Below, one piece after another: positions 43,952-52,190 of a DNA stretch of 64,000 bases. The position numbers and the translations under genes were made by a program. The notes beneath the pieces were generated by a model. It worked only from the letters and a program-made list of their open reading frames with translations. It searched no databases and was not told where the DNA came from. Numbering within the stretch: position 1 is the first letter of the stretch; the number at the start of each line of letters is the position of its first letter. Source of the stretch: Fibrobacteria bacterium (GTDB lineage Bacteria; Fibrobacterota; Fibrobacteria; UBA5070); assembly GCA_020633825.1 (NCBI GenBank), contig JACKCV010000001.1:1097356-1161355 (forward strand), read 5' to 3'.

Positions 43952-44508
43952 ATCCGGATCGCTCCCGGAAACGAAAGACTCCGGCGACGGCAGCGAAAAC
44001 CGGGATTCTCGCGGTGCTGTGCGGAGTCGTCATGTGTTTCGGCGGGAAGCCCGGCGAGATGCGGATGCAGGTGGTGCGCATCCTCGACGGGGATACCTTC
44101 CATGGCCGGCTCCTGGGCGGGGTTCTTCCGCGCAAGGTTCGTTGGAAGCAGGATTCCATGGTTTCCGTGCGCTTGCTGGGGATCGACGCCCCGGAACGAG
44201 GACAGCCCTGGGGAGATTCGTCGCGAGCGGCCTTGGAACGTCGGATCCAGGGGCGGACGGTGTCGCTGGTGGGCGCGGGGGTGGATCCCTGGGGGAGACT
44301 TCTCTCCACGGTCCTCCTTGAGGGGGAGGACATCAACGCCCATCTGGTCGCCACCGGTCAGGCCTGGATGTTCCGGAGGTACAGCCACTCCGTCGTCCTG
44401 GATTCCCTGGAGGCTTTCGCGAAATCCTCCGGATTGGGCTTGTGGAGCCTGCAACACCCCATCCCTCCCTGGGATTGGCGCAAGTCGAACGCGGGTCGTC
44501 GTCGCTAG
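43948..44508 (+). CDS. Secreted staphylococcal-nuclease-like (SNase) protein
   Basis: A 186-residue nuclease, likely exported: a basic N-terminus (VNPDRSRKRK) is followed by a hydrophobic stretch (TGILAVLCGVVMCF). The SNase (thermonuclease) fold shows VVRILDGDTFHG, VRLLGIDAPERGQ and DPWGRLLSTVLLEG, giving the catalytic Arg/Glu/Arg set and the calcium-binding Asp. The GTG start is chosen because it overlaps the GreA-like stop as GTGA (43948-43951), a coupling used several times in this window. Length matches single-domain bacterial SNases. It would degrade extracellular or periplasmic DNA/RNA. Confidence 0.88.
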   Translation: MNPDRSRKRKTPATAAKTGILAVLCGVVMCFGGKPGEMRMQVVRILDGDTFHGRLLGGVLPRKVRWKQDSMVSVRLLGIDAPERGQPWGDSSRAALERRIQGRTVSLVGAGVDPWGRLLSTVLLEGEDINAHLVATGQAWMFRRYSHSVVLDSLEAFAKSSGLGLWSLQHPIPPWDWRKSNAGRRR

Positions 44509-44721
44509 CTGCCTGGTCCGCGAAGCGTTCCGCAGGTGTCCCGGATTCGCGTGCGCGAGACCGCGGACCGAGGATGGTCGTTGAACGGTTGTTCAACACC
44601 ATCTCCCGGTGGCGCGGAGCGAAGGGTGCGAGAGGACCGTATCGTGGGGAAGTCCGCAATCGCGGGAGATCGCTCTTGTGTCCGCGTTTCCGTGCCCGAT
44701 GCCTTCCCGAAGGAACCCTCC

Positions 44722-46110
44722 ATGAAGACCATCCACTTGTTCCTGGCGTTCATCCTTCTGGGGGGCGCGTCCCAGGCCGCGGAGCCCGACTTCTCCCAGG
44801 TGGGTTTTTCCACCATGGGTGGAGGGACCACCGGAGGCCAGGGAGGGAAGGTCGTCACGCCGGTCACTCTGGAGGAGCTCAAGGCTTTCGCGGAGGATCC
44901 GGCCACCCCGTACGTCATCCGCATCACGCAGGAGTTCAATTCGGGCAAGCCCATCGTGGTGGATGGAGTCCCGTCCACATACGGGGATGTGATCCGATTG
45001 GGCTCGAACAAGACCCTCGTGGGCATCGGGGACGCCGCATTCTTCCAGCGCATCGGATTGAACATCCAGTGCCGATCGAACATCATCATCCGCAACATCC
45101 GGTTCACCATGCGACATGTGCCCTACTCCAAGGATGGGGAGAACAAGGTGGTCGGCCTGGTCGATGGGGTGGAGACCCTTCTGGGGGATCCCGATTGCAT
45201 CGGGATCCAGGCCGACGACGAATCCGTGCCGGAATCCGACAGAGTGTCCCGGAACATCTGGATCGACCACAACGAATTCTTCAACGAGGACCCTGCGGTG
45301 ATGACCGACAAGGATCGTTACGACGGATTGGTGGACACCAAGAACAACTCCTACAACATCACCATCTCGTGGAACTACTTCCACGATCACCACAAGGCAT
45401 CCCTGATTGGCAAGGGGGGGAGCGATTCCGCGGACCACAAGACCACCTACCACCACAATTACTTCCGGAACATCGCGGCGCGCCTGCCCCTGTTCCGCTA
45501 CGGAGTGGGGCACCTGTTCAACAATCTGATGGTCGCGAGCGAGAATGGTGCGAATGCCCGGGTGAATTCCGACCTCTACATCGAGGCGAACGTCTTCCAG
45601 GACTCCAAGAAGCCGGTGTTCGGGAAGGTGTCGGAGAATGGAGCGGCGACCCTGGTGGACAATCGTTGGATCGGTTGCGATCGAGTTCCCGCGACGGTCC
45701 TGTCCGAGGCTCCGGGGGCCGCACCTCTGTCGGCTTCCGAAGAGATCCTCCCGGGGAAGTTCAGGCCCTCCTCGGTGTATTCCTACGCCCCGGTCCTCCA
45801 TCGGGTCGACGAGGTGGCCGAGGTGGTGCCTCGGTACTCCGGAGTCGGCAAGATCAACACCGGCGAATACGATCCCCCCGTTTCCAGTCCTCCCCTCTCC
45901 CGGGATGGGGCTTTCGAGGTTCGCGTTCGGGGCGGGGAAGTGCGAGTCCAGGCGCCTCCGGGAGTTGGCATCGAATTGCTGGATGCCAGGGGGATGGCCC
46001 GGGTGCGGGTTGTCTCGACGGGCGGCCCCGCATCGCTTCCCGTTCCCAGGGGGGCCGGATTCTATCTGCTCCGGGTCGGATCGGCTTCCCGAGGGATCCT
46101 GGTGCCCTGA
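44722..46110 (+). CDS. Secreted PL1 pectate lyase with C-terminal sorting-like domain
   Basis: A 462-residue polysaccharide lyase that would cleave polygalacturonate by beta-elimination. A signal peptide (MKTIHLFLAFILLGGASQA) precedes the parallel beta-helix. PL1 hallmarks are NIWIDHNEFFNED, the calcium-binding acidic residues around DKDRYDGLVD, and HDHHKASLIG followed by HHNYFRNIAARLPLFRYG with the catalytic Arg. The beta-helix ends near residue 390; the last 65 residues are a domain (VGIELLDARGMARVRVV...GAGFYLLRVG) shared with other enzymes here. The start at 44722 has AAGGAA upstream and opens the signal peptide. It is likely a separate transcript from the nuclease. Confidence 0.93.
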   Translation: MKTIHLFLAFILLGGASQAAEPDFSQVGFSTMGGGTTGGQGGKVVTPVTLEELKAFAEDPATPYVIRITQEFNSGKPIVVDGVPSTYGDVIRLGSNKTLVGIGDAAFFQRIGLNIQCRSNIIIRNIRFTMRHVPYSKDGENKVVGLVDGVETLLGDPDCIGIQADDESVPESDRVSRNIWIDHNEFFNEDPAVMTDKDRYDGLVDTKNNSYNITISWNYFHDHHKASLIGKGGSDSADHKTTYHHNYFRNIAARLPLFRYGVGHLFNNLMVASENGANARVNSDLYIEANVFQDSKKPVFGKVSENGAATLVDNRWIGCDRVPATVLSEAPGAAPLSASEEILPGKFRPSSVYSYAPVLHRVDEVAEVVPRYSGVGKINTGEYDPPVSSPPLSRDGAFEVRVRGGEVRVQAPPGVGIELLDARGMARVRVVSTGGPASLPVPRGAGFYLLRVGSASRGILVP

Positions 46111-46186
46111 CGTCCAGGGAGGGGGCGTCCTCTCCACCGACGTTCGGAGACCATGCCATCCGTCAGGAATTTCCTACCGTGGGACG

Positions 46187-47080
46187 ATGCGCAAATTCCT
46201 CCTCGTTCTTCCGGCGGCCATCGCCGCGTATCTGGCCTGGACCGCGCTCGGACCGGGAAAGATCCAGATTCTCCTGCGTTCGGACGAACAGGATCGGGAG
46301 ACCCTGGGACAGGATCTGGATCTCATGGAACAGCGCCTTCGCGCGGTCGGAGCCCGGGGGATCGATCGCTCCAGGAAGGGCGATGGTTGGAGGGTCTCCT
46401 TCCGCCCCGGGGAACGGAAGGTCGATTGGGGACGGCTGCTCACCACGCCCGGAAATTTCCGCGTGGGGGAACTGCTCCGGGGGAGCGAGATGCCGGAGGC
46501 GATGGCGTTGTTGCGAAGACGTTCCCTCGGTCCGGCGGATCTGCGAGGGGATGTTCCCGCCTTGGATTCCCTGATGGCGTCGGTCCTTCTCGTTTCCCCC
46601 GAGAACGCACCAGGTTTGCGACGCACGGTCGGCGGCGAGGAATTCCTTCGGACCATTTCCGGCCGGGCGGAGGCCCTGTGGGGGATGGCTCCCGGGGAAT
46701 GGAGGGTGAACGACACGCGTCTTCTCGGAGACGACCTCTACTTCGTCTCCACGGCCACCCCGTCGGCGATGGACCTGGGGAATGCCCAGATCGAGGAGGC
46801 GGTGCACCTGCCTGCCGAAGGGCGTTCGAAGGAGATGGTCGAATTGCGTCTCACGCCGGAAGGGCGAACCGCCTGGGAGGGGATCCAGGAGCGGAACCGG
46901 CGTCGTTTCATCGCCAGCATCCTCGACAACCGGGTCGTTTCGGCGGCGATGGTGGTCCGGAATGTCCCTTCCGGAACGTACCTCCTCGTGGGGTGCGGCG
47001 ATCTTTGCGGGATCCTGCCCGACATCCTCTCCAGACCGCCGTTGCAAGGCGCCTGGCGCATCGAAAATCCGCCGCGCTGA
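46187..47080 (+). CDS. SecD P1-domain-like protein with a single membrane anchor
   Basis: A 297-residue protein: one N-terminal membrane segment (about residues 3-20), then a periplasmic region. Two blocks look like the SecD/SecDF P1 domain: MEQRLRAVGARGIDRSRKGDGWRVSFRPGE resembles the base, and VELRLTPEGRTAWEGIQERNRRRFIASILDNRVVSAAMV the head, which grips emerging chains in SecD. The 12-helix membrane part of SecD is absent. It may be an orphan relative that handles secreted proteins, or a degenerate paralog. It follows PL1 after 76 bp on the same strand and could be co-transcribed with it. Confidence 0.62.
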   Translation: MRKFLLVLPAAIAAYLAWTALGPGKIQILLRSDEQDRETLGQDLDLMEQRLRAVGARGIDRSRKGDGWRVSFRPGERKVDWGRLLTTPGNFRVGELLRGSEMPEAMALLRRRSLGPADLRGDVPALDSLMASVLLVSPENAPGLRRTVGGEEFLRTISGRAEALWGMAPGEWRVNDTRLLGDDLYFVSTATPSAMDLGNAQIEEAVHLPAEGRSKEMVELRLTPEGRTAWEGIQERNRRRFIASILDNRVVSAAMVVRNVPSGTYLLVGCGDLCGILPDILSRPPLQGAWRIENPPR

Positions 47081-47168
47081 CGCCCGCGACGAGGCGGGAG
47101 AGGTGGGCTCCGCCGACAGTGCGAGGTTCCGCCGGCGGAGCCTGACGGGGAATCCATCCCCGGAATCT
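47081..47168. other. Short convergent gap
   Basis: About 90 bp between the stop of the SecD-like gene and the end of the small minus-strand frame. GC-rich; a weak stem (CTCCGCC/GGCGGAG, 47108-47140) could end either transcript. Confidence 0.4.
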
Positions 47169-47351
47169 TCAGAATCGTTCCGGTTTCTCGGTGTTCCGCT
47201 CGCCGGATTCCAGCACGTTGGTCGTGGTCGAGGTCGAATCCCGGGCGAGACTGGCCGCGGTCCGCGAAGGCTCCGGGATGGGGGAGGGAAGCCAGGGAGA
47301 GGGCCATCGTTGGATGGGCTGTCGGGGCCAGTTGGGGTCGAGCATCCTCAT
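47169..47351 (-). CDS. Small open frame coupled to the CE2-type gene (doubtful)
   Basis: A 60-residue frame starting MRMLDPNWPRQPIQRW. Its ATG overlaps the CE2 stop as ATGA (47348-47351), the same junction used by several real gene pairs here. It is Pro/Ser/Thr-rich, has no signal or membrane segment and no recognisable family. It could be a real small protein, a remnant of a longer esterase C-terminus, or chance. Confidence 0.25.
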   Translation of the reverse strand: MRMLDPNWPRQPIQRWPSPWLPSPIPEPSRTAASLARDSTSTTTNVLESGERNTEKPERF

Positions 47352-48541
47352 GGAGTCGTTCCTTCCTGGGAGGGGAGGGTGATGGGCGTGCCGCGCGGCA
47401 TGTTCCGTCCCGCGGCGGAAAAGGTCAAGGAGAGGTTCGGAGTCAGGCGCAGACGGTTGGAGTGGGGCGAAGGCTGTCGAGGAGTTGCCGTCACGGGAAT
47501 GGCGTCGATATAGGGCCGAAGGACCTGGACGAGTTTTTCGGTGGCCTTGATCTGCCCCGCATCCGAAGGATGGAGACCGTCCGCGTCGTAGTCGGAATTC
47601 ACCAGCCAACCGGAGGTGTTGATGAAGTGCAGACGGGAATCGCCGGCGGAGCTCAATTCCTTCACCACGCTCTCCGCTTCGGTGCCGAAATGGCCTCCGT
47701 AGGGTCTCATGACGAACACGTGCGCCTGGGGAAGTTTGGAACGCAGATTCTTCAGGAAATTCACGTAGGAGGCACGGAAGGTCGCGCTGGGGACGGGAAC
47801 GAGTCGATCGTTGGCGCCGAGATTGATCACGACGAGGTCGGGAGTGTACCGTCGGAAATCCCAGTCCTTGCTGTTGATGGTGGAGTTCACGTTGTAGAGA
47901 GGTGGAGTGCCCGTCTTGAAATACTGGGCTTCCTGTCCCAGTGTCGGTGCCCCGCCGAAGGTGTAGTGGTAATCCTTCGTGAGGGTGATCCCGGGGAAGG
48001 AAATCGCCGTCCGATCCACTCCCAGGGCCTCTCCCGTGAGCCAAGCGTAGGCGCTGATGTTGCCGTTGGTGGTCTTGGATCCGGAGGTGATGGAGTTTCC
48101 GACGAACTCGATCAGGGCTTTGGATTTCGGCGGGGCGAAGGTCTTCCCTCCGGAAGCCAGCACGAACCCCTGGAAGATGATTTCGTCGTTTTGGAATCGG
48201 GCCACGAGTTTGATCGTGTGGTCCCCGGAAGCCAGCCCGCTGGCCAGCGAGACGGTGCCGTTGGCTCCACGTTTGATCACCGGAGGTCTTCCGTCGATGG
48301 TGATGGCCAGGTCCACCGATTTCCCGAGCTTCACCGAGAGGCTGTTTCCCGTGAACCCCGTGCGGATGTAGGCCCCTCCCCAGTAGCTGTGCGGCGCGGA
48401 GGGACTGGATGTGTCCCACCGTCCCACGAATACCAGATTCGTATCCTGGGGGGTGCCGTCGCCGACGGCCGCCAGGGAGCGGACCGGGGTCGCCAGGAAA
48501 ACAGCTGTGGCCAGCGAGAAGAACCGGAGTGAGTGGGTCAT
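47348..48541 (-). CDS. Secreted CE2-type acetyl esterase (SGNH fold)
   Basis: A 397-residue esterase that would deacetylate xylan or other hemicellulose. After a signal peptide (ending near VRSLA) there is an N-terminal jelly-roll (about 30-135: FVGRWDTSSP ... SYWGGAYIRTGFTG) as in CE2, then the SGNH domain with S150 in FVGNSIT, INLGANDR, and the Asp/His in DADGLHPSD near residue 340. The tail of about 40 residues is unlike the shared C-terminal domain of the other enzymes. The start at 48541 opens the signal peptide. It is the first gene of a minus-strand unit with the small frame at 47169. Confidence 0.87.
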   Translation of the reverse strand: MTHSLRFFSLATAVFLATPVRSLAAVGDGTPQDTNLVFVGRWDTSSPSAPHSYWGGAYIRTGFTGNSLSVKLGKSVDLAITIDGRPPVIKRGANGTVSLASGLASGDHTIKLVARFQNDEIIFQGFVLASGGKTFAPPKSKALIEFVGNSITSGSKTTNGNISAYAWLTGEALGVDRTAISFPGITLTKDYHYTFGGAPTLGQEAQYFKTGTPPLYNVNSTINSKDWDFRRYTPDLVVINLGANDRLVPVPSATFRASYVNFLKNLRSKLPQAHVFVMRPYGGHFGTEAESVVKELSSAGDSRLHFINTSGWLVNSDYDADGLHPSDAGQIKATEKLVQVLRPYIDAIPVTATPRQPSPHSNRLRLTPNLSLTFSAAGRNMPRGTPITLPSQEGTTP

Positions 48542-48751
48542 AGATGGTACGGTAGGGCGCAATGCACCGACGGATGGAGCATTTCACCCTCGCAGGATTG
48601 TTGTTTCGACAACGGGGGGATGGACGGTCCGGTCCCGTTGCCGATCGGGGAGGCGATCCGCCGCAGGATCCTACGCGCCTTCTCCGATGGACGCCCGGTC
48701 CGTTGGAGGGGCCCCTTCAGGGGTGTCCTGGTCGAGAGCTCGTGGAGGTCC

Positions 48752-49810
48752 TTACACGGTCGATTCGCAGTTCGTCTTCATCATCAGGACGAGGCTCCCC
48801 AAGGTGCCCAGGCTTTCCACGCTCTCCCCGGCCTGTTGGGTGAGGCGCAGGGAATTCTCCACGAGTTCGATCACTCCGTCGTTGATGGCGTTCGAGTTGG
48901 CGACCGACCCCTGAAGGGTCCTGCGGATGGCGTTCGATTCCCCGACGAGCCCTTGGATGTTGCCCACGATCTGATCGACCGTCTGGCCTTCCGTGACCAC
49001 CAGGCGGGCGATGGATTCGTTCATCGACTGCAGTTCGTCGACGGAGGCTTCGATGCGCCGGACGGTTTGGGCCGCTTCCTGCGTCCTCGTTCCGAGGTTC
49101 CCGATCAAATCCTCGATTTCGTGCACGGCCTTCTCGGTTTGCTTCGAGAGCTGCTTCACTTCGGCGGCCACCACGGCGAATCCCTTGCCGGCGTCCCCGG
49201 CGCGGGCGGCTTCGATGGTCGCGTTCAGGGCCAGGAGATTGGTTTGGCTGGCGATCTCCTCGATGCTGGACAAGATCGCCCGGATGCTTTCGGTCGACTT
49301 CAGCAACACGCCGAGGGATTCCGCGGAAACGGCGACATCCTGGCGAGCGCTCCTGGCCGAAGCCACGCTCGCCGAGCAGTGTCGATCGATTTCGCGCAAG
49401 CCCTCCAGGCTGTTCTCGATGGAGCCCGCGATGCTTTCGATGGACGTGTTCGAATTCTCCAGCGAGGATTCGATCGATTCCAGGGCTCCCTTGTGCTCGG
49501 CGATCTTGTCGCCCATCTGGTCCATGAGCCCCGTCATCTGTTCCGATTGGATCTTGATGTCGGTCCCGACGTTCTGCAGATCCTGGGCACTCATCTCCAC
49601 GGTGCACAGGTCCCCTGCCACCTTGCGAAATTTTTCCGATTGCCTGGCGAGCACTTCCACGAGGGGGGCGGGGATGCCGGCCGCCAGGGAGGCTTCGGCA
49701 TCGAACCCGCCGGTGTACATCTCCTGGAGGTCCAAGGCGAGCCGCCCGGTCCATGCGGGAGGAGCGGAACGCCTGGGGCGAAGGGCGCGGAGGAGTCTGG
49801 CGGGACTCAT
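48752..49810 (-). CDS. Soluble methyl-accepting chemotaxis-type signalling protein
   Basis: A 352-residue cytoplasmic protein with no membrane segment. It is almost all coiled coil, with the MCP hairpin tip IASQTNLLALNATIEAARAGDAGKGFAVVAAEVK (the CheA/CheW-binding region). The N-terminal 80 residues are short and lack a recognised sensor domain, though a DLQEMYTGGFDAEASL stretch could form a small helical module. The start at 49810 is preferred; the frame runs 62 codons upstream with Arg/Pro-rich sequence that looks non-coding. No other che genes are in the window. It could signal to a distant chemotaxis-like array. Confidence 0.88.
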   Translation of the reverse strand: MSPARLLRALRPRRSAPPAWTGRLALDLQEMYTGGFDAEASLAAGIPAPLVEVLARQSEKFRKVAGDLCTVEMSAQDLQNVGTDIKIQSEQMTGLMDQMGDKIAEHKGALESIESSLENSNTSIESIAGSIENSLEGLREIDRHCSASVASARSARQDVAVSAESLGVLLKSTESIRAILSSIEEIASQTNLLALNATIEAARAGDAGKGFAVVAAEVKQLSKQTEKAVHEIEDLIGNLGTRTQEAAQTVRRIEASVDELQSMNESIARLVVTEGQTVDQIVGNIQGLVGESNAIRRTLQGSVANSNAINDGVIELVENSLRLTQQAGESVESLGTLGSLVLMMKTNCESTV

Positions 49811-50047
49811 GAGTGCGGTTGCATCCGGTCGGTCCCGAAGAGCTCCCGGGCGATCTCTCGGTGGACTCCGACCCCGGGGAACTGGGATGGCCAGGCTTCG
49901 AGTGGTTCGTGGGTTGGGACTCGGGGTGAAATCATGGCGACTCCGGAATCGACGCGGTACGGGAAACAAGGAGCGGAATGGATTCGATTCTACCACCCCC
50001 CTCCGGAAGGCGGTATCGGCCCGCGAAGAAAAATTTCCCGCAGGTGT
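49811..50047. other. Gap between hypB and the MCP-like gene
   Basis: 237 bp, no gene seen. It should contain the end of the hydrogenase transcript and the promoter of the MCP-like gene; no clear intrinsic terminator is visible. Confidence 0.5.
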
Positions 50048-50809
50048 TCACCCTTCCCGGAGCACAGTGGGGCGCCGCTGTCGGGCGGCGAGGATCTTGT
50101 CCCGGTTGTGGAGGAGGGTGGGGCCGCCGAGGAGATGGGCCTCGAGCCGTTCCATCCCCTCGCCCGTGCGAGAGCTGACGCGCAGGCATTCCACATCTGG
50201 GTTCAAGGAGCGACACTCGGTCTCCGCCCGCTCCGGATCGAAGTCCAGGTGCGGCAACAGGTCCATCTTCGTGAGGACCAAGGTGGAGACCCGACTGAAG
50301 ATGGAGGGGTACTTCAAGACCTTGTCGTCCCCTTCGGGCGTGGACAGGAGGACGACCTTGTCGTGCTCCCCCAGGTCGTAGCTGGCCGGGCAGACGAGGT
50401 TCCCCACGTTCTCGATCACCAGGAGTTCCACCGCCGAGAGGTCCAACTCCTCCAGCACGGTTTCGACACTTCGGGCGTCGAGGTGGCAGGCATCGTTGGT
50501 TTCGATCTGGATGGCTTGGCACCCGCAGTCCCGGATGCGCACGGCATCGCGATCGGTCTTCAGGTCCCCGACGATCACGGCCAGACGCGGCCCCAATCGA
50601 CGTGCAAGCGCTTGTAACAGGGACGTCTTCCCGCTGCCGGGGGAGGAGATGAGATTCACCGCGCGCACGCCGTGGCGCGCGAAGAATTCCCGGTTGGACC
50701 GTGCGTGATCCTGGTTGATCTGCAGCACGGGCAGGTTCAAGTCGATTTTCCGGGTCTTGGGAAGCGGGCGCATCAGGCTCGGTCCGTGGCATCCGCAATC
50801 GTCACACAT
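50048..50809 (-). CDS. hypB: Hydrogenase nickel-insertion GTPase HypB
   Basis: A 253-residue SIMIBI GTPase that delivers nickel to the hydrogenase large subunit together with HypA. It starts MCDDCGCHG, an N-terminal Cys cluster, without the His-rich stretch of some HypB proteins, so it is the non-storage form. Walker A is SSPGSGKT (55-62). The G-domain metal-site Cys/His are in DACHLDA (108-109), and TKMD gives guanine recognition. The start at 50809 overlaps hypA by 8 bp. It is the last gene of the 13-gene hydrogenase operon. Confidence 0.96.
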   Translation of the reverse strand: MCDDCGCHGPSLMRPLPKTRKIDLNLPVLQINQDHARSNREFFARHGVRAVNLISSPGSGKTSLLQALARRLGPRLAVIVGDLKTDRDAVRIRDCGCQAIQIETNDACHLDARSVETVLEELDLSAVELLVIENVGNLVCPASYDLGEHDKVVLLSTPEGDDKVLKYPSIFSRVSTLVLTKMDLLPHLDFDPERAETECRSLNPDVECLRVSSRTGEGMERLEAHLLGGPTLLHNRDKILAARQRRPTVLREG

Positions 50810-51152
50810 GGTTTTCCTCCGAAAGGGTCGCGGAGAGGAGTTCGAATTCATCCCCGCCGAGGATGGTCCGGTGCCAGGAATGGCAGGAAGGACAAGGGGA
50901 GATGGGGTCGGGAAGGTGGTAGGTGGTTCCGCAGGCATCGCAGCGGATCGTCACGAGGGTCCGTTCGAGCGTCAGGATCGGGGATCCGAAACCTTTGTGG
51001 AAGGCCACGGTGGGGAAGCAGAAGTCGAGACTGTCGGCGGAAACCCCGGACAGGGGGCCGAGTCGGATCGCGACCTCGGAGAGTTCCCTCGGTCGGCCGA
51101 GCTGGCGTTCGATCAGGTCGAGAATGCTTTCGGCGATGGAGACTTCGTGCAT
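50802..51152 (-). CDS. hypA: Hydrogenase nickel chaperone HypA
   Basis: A 116-residue nickel-binding chaperone that works with HypB. The N-terminal MHEVSIAESIL holds the nickel site (His2, Glu3). The zinc site is two CxxC pairs at 71-74 and 87-90 (CDAC, CPSC). Full family length. It lies 9 bp downstream of hypE and overlaps hypB by 8 bp, so the three are translated as one unit. Confidence 0.97.
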   Translation of the reverse strand: MHEVSIAESILDLIERQLGRPRELSEVAIRLGPLSGVSADSLDFCFPTVAFHKGFGSPILTLERTLVTIRCDACGTTYHLPDPISPCPSCHSWHRTILGGDEFELLSATLSEENHV

Positions 51153-51161
51153 GTCCGGAAC

Positions 51162-52190
51162 TCAGCAGATGCGGGGCAGGGGATCGGAGGCGAGCATGCC
51201 CATCACGCGCGCGTTCCCGAAGTCGGTGGCCACCAGGAGCTTCCCGGGGTGATCCTCGGTGATGGTGCCGATGCGGGCCGCGTTCCCTCCGAGTTCGTGG
51301 GATCGGAGGATCTCCAAGGCGGCATCCACGCTCGCGGCGGGGAGTACGGCGAGGAACTTGCCTTCGTTGGCGCTGTAGAGGGGGTCGAGCCCGAGGATCT
51401 CGGAGATGCCCCGTACCGCGGGATCCAGCGGCAAGGAATTCTCCGTGAGGGTGACCGACCAGGGCTGGCTCTGGCACAGTTCGCACAAGGCGGTGGCCAC
51501 TCCGCCTCGCGTGGGGTCGCGCATCCACCGTACGGGCACCTTCTCGCAGAGTCGATGGATGAGATCGAACAGGGGGGCCGCGTCGCTGCGCAGGGGGCTT
51601 TCCAAGGGGAACCCCTTGCGTTGCGTGAGGAGGGCGAATCCGTGGTCCCCGATGTTTCCGCTGACCACGACCGCGTCTCCGGGTCGGATCCTCGATGCCT
51701 CGAGCCGATGGATCCGATGGCCGATCCCCGCGGTGTTGACGAAGATCCCGTCACCCTTCCCGCGTTCGACCACCTTGGTGTCTCCGCAGAGGATGCGGAC
51801 ACCCGAGGCCGAGGCGGTCCGGCCGACCGATTCGAGGATTCGTCGAAGGGTGTCCATGGGCAATCCCTCCTCCAGGATGAGACCCAGGGAAAGCGCGAGC
51901 GGTCGGGCCCCCATGACAGCGAGATCGTTCACCGTCCCGCTGACGCAGAGGGTGCCCAGATCGCCACCGGGGAACTCCAGGGGGGTGACCACATGCGAAT
52001 CGGTGGTGAACACCAGGTCCCCCGGGGGTGGGGAGAAGATCGCTCCGTCGTCCATCTGCCCCGGCCCGGCGGGACCCAAGGCGGGAAGGATCAGCCCATC
52101 CAGGAGTTCACGGGACAGGCGTCCGCCGGATCCATGACCGAGACGGATGGTCTCGTCGAGGCGGGAATCGGCCGCGGGGGACGCGTTCAT
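51162..52190 (-). CDS. hypE: Hydrogenase cyanide-ligand synthase HypE
   Basis: A 342-residue AIR-synthase/PurM-like protein. It dehydrates the carbamoyl group that HypF puts on its C-terminal Cys, making the cyanide ligand of the NiFe site. The C-terminus is the required ...LPRIC, with Cys342 last. ATP-site motifs are present near IRLGHGSGGRLSRELLDG and FTTDSHVVTPLEFPGG. The start overlaps the hypD stop as ATGA (52187-52190). Confidence 0.97.
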   Translation of the reverse strand: MNASPAADSRLDETIRLGHGSGGRLSRELLDGLILPALGPAGPGQMDDGAIFSPPPGDLVFTTDSHVVTPLEFPGGDLGTLCVSGTVNDLAVMGARPLALSLGLILEEGLPMDTLRRILESVGRTASASGVRILCGDTKVVERGKGDGIFVNTAGIGHRIHRLEASRIRPGDAVVVSGNIGDHGFALLTQRKGFPLESPLRSDAAPLFDLIHRLCEKVPVRWMRDPTRGGVATALCELCQSQPWSVTLTENSLPLDPAVRGISEILGLDPLYSANEGKFLAVLPAASVDAALEILRSHELGGNAARIGTITEDHPGKLLVATDFGNARVMGMLASDPLPRIC

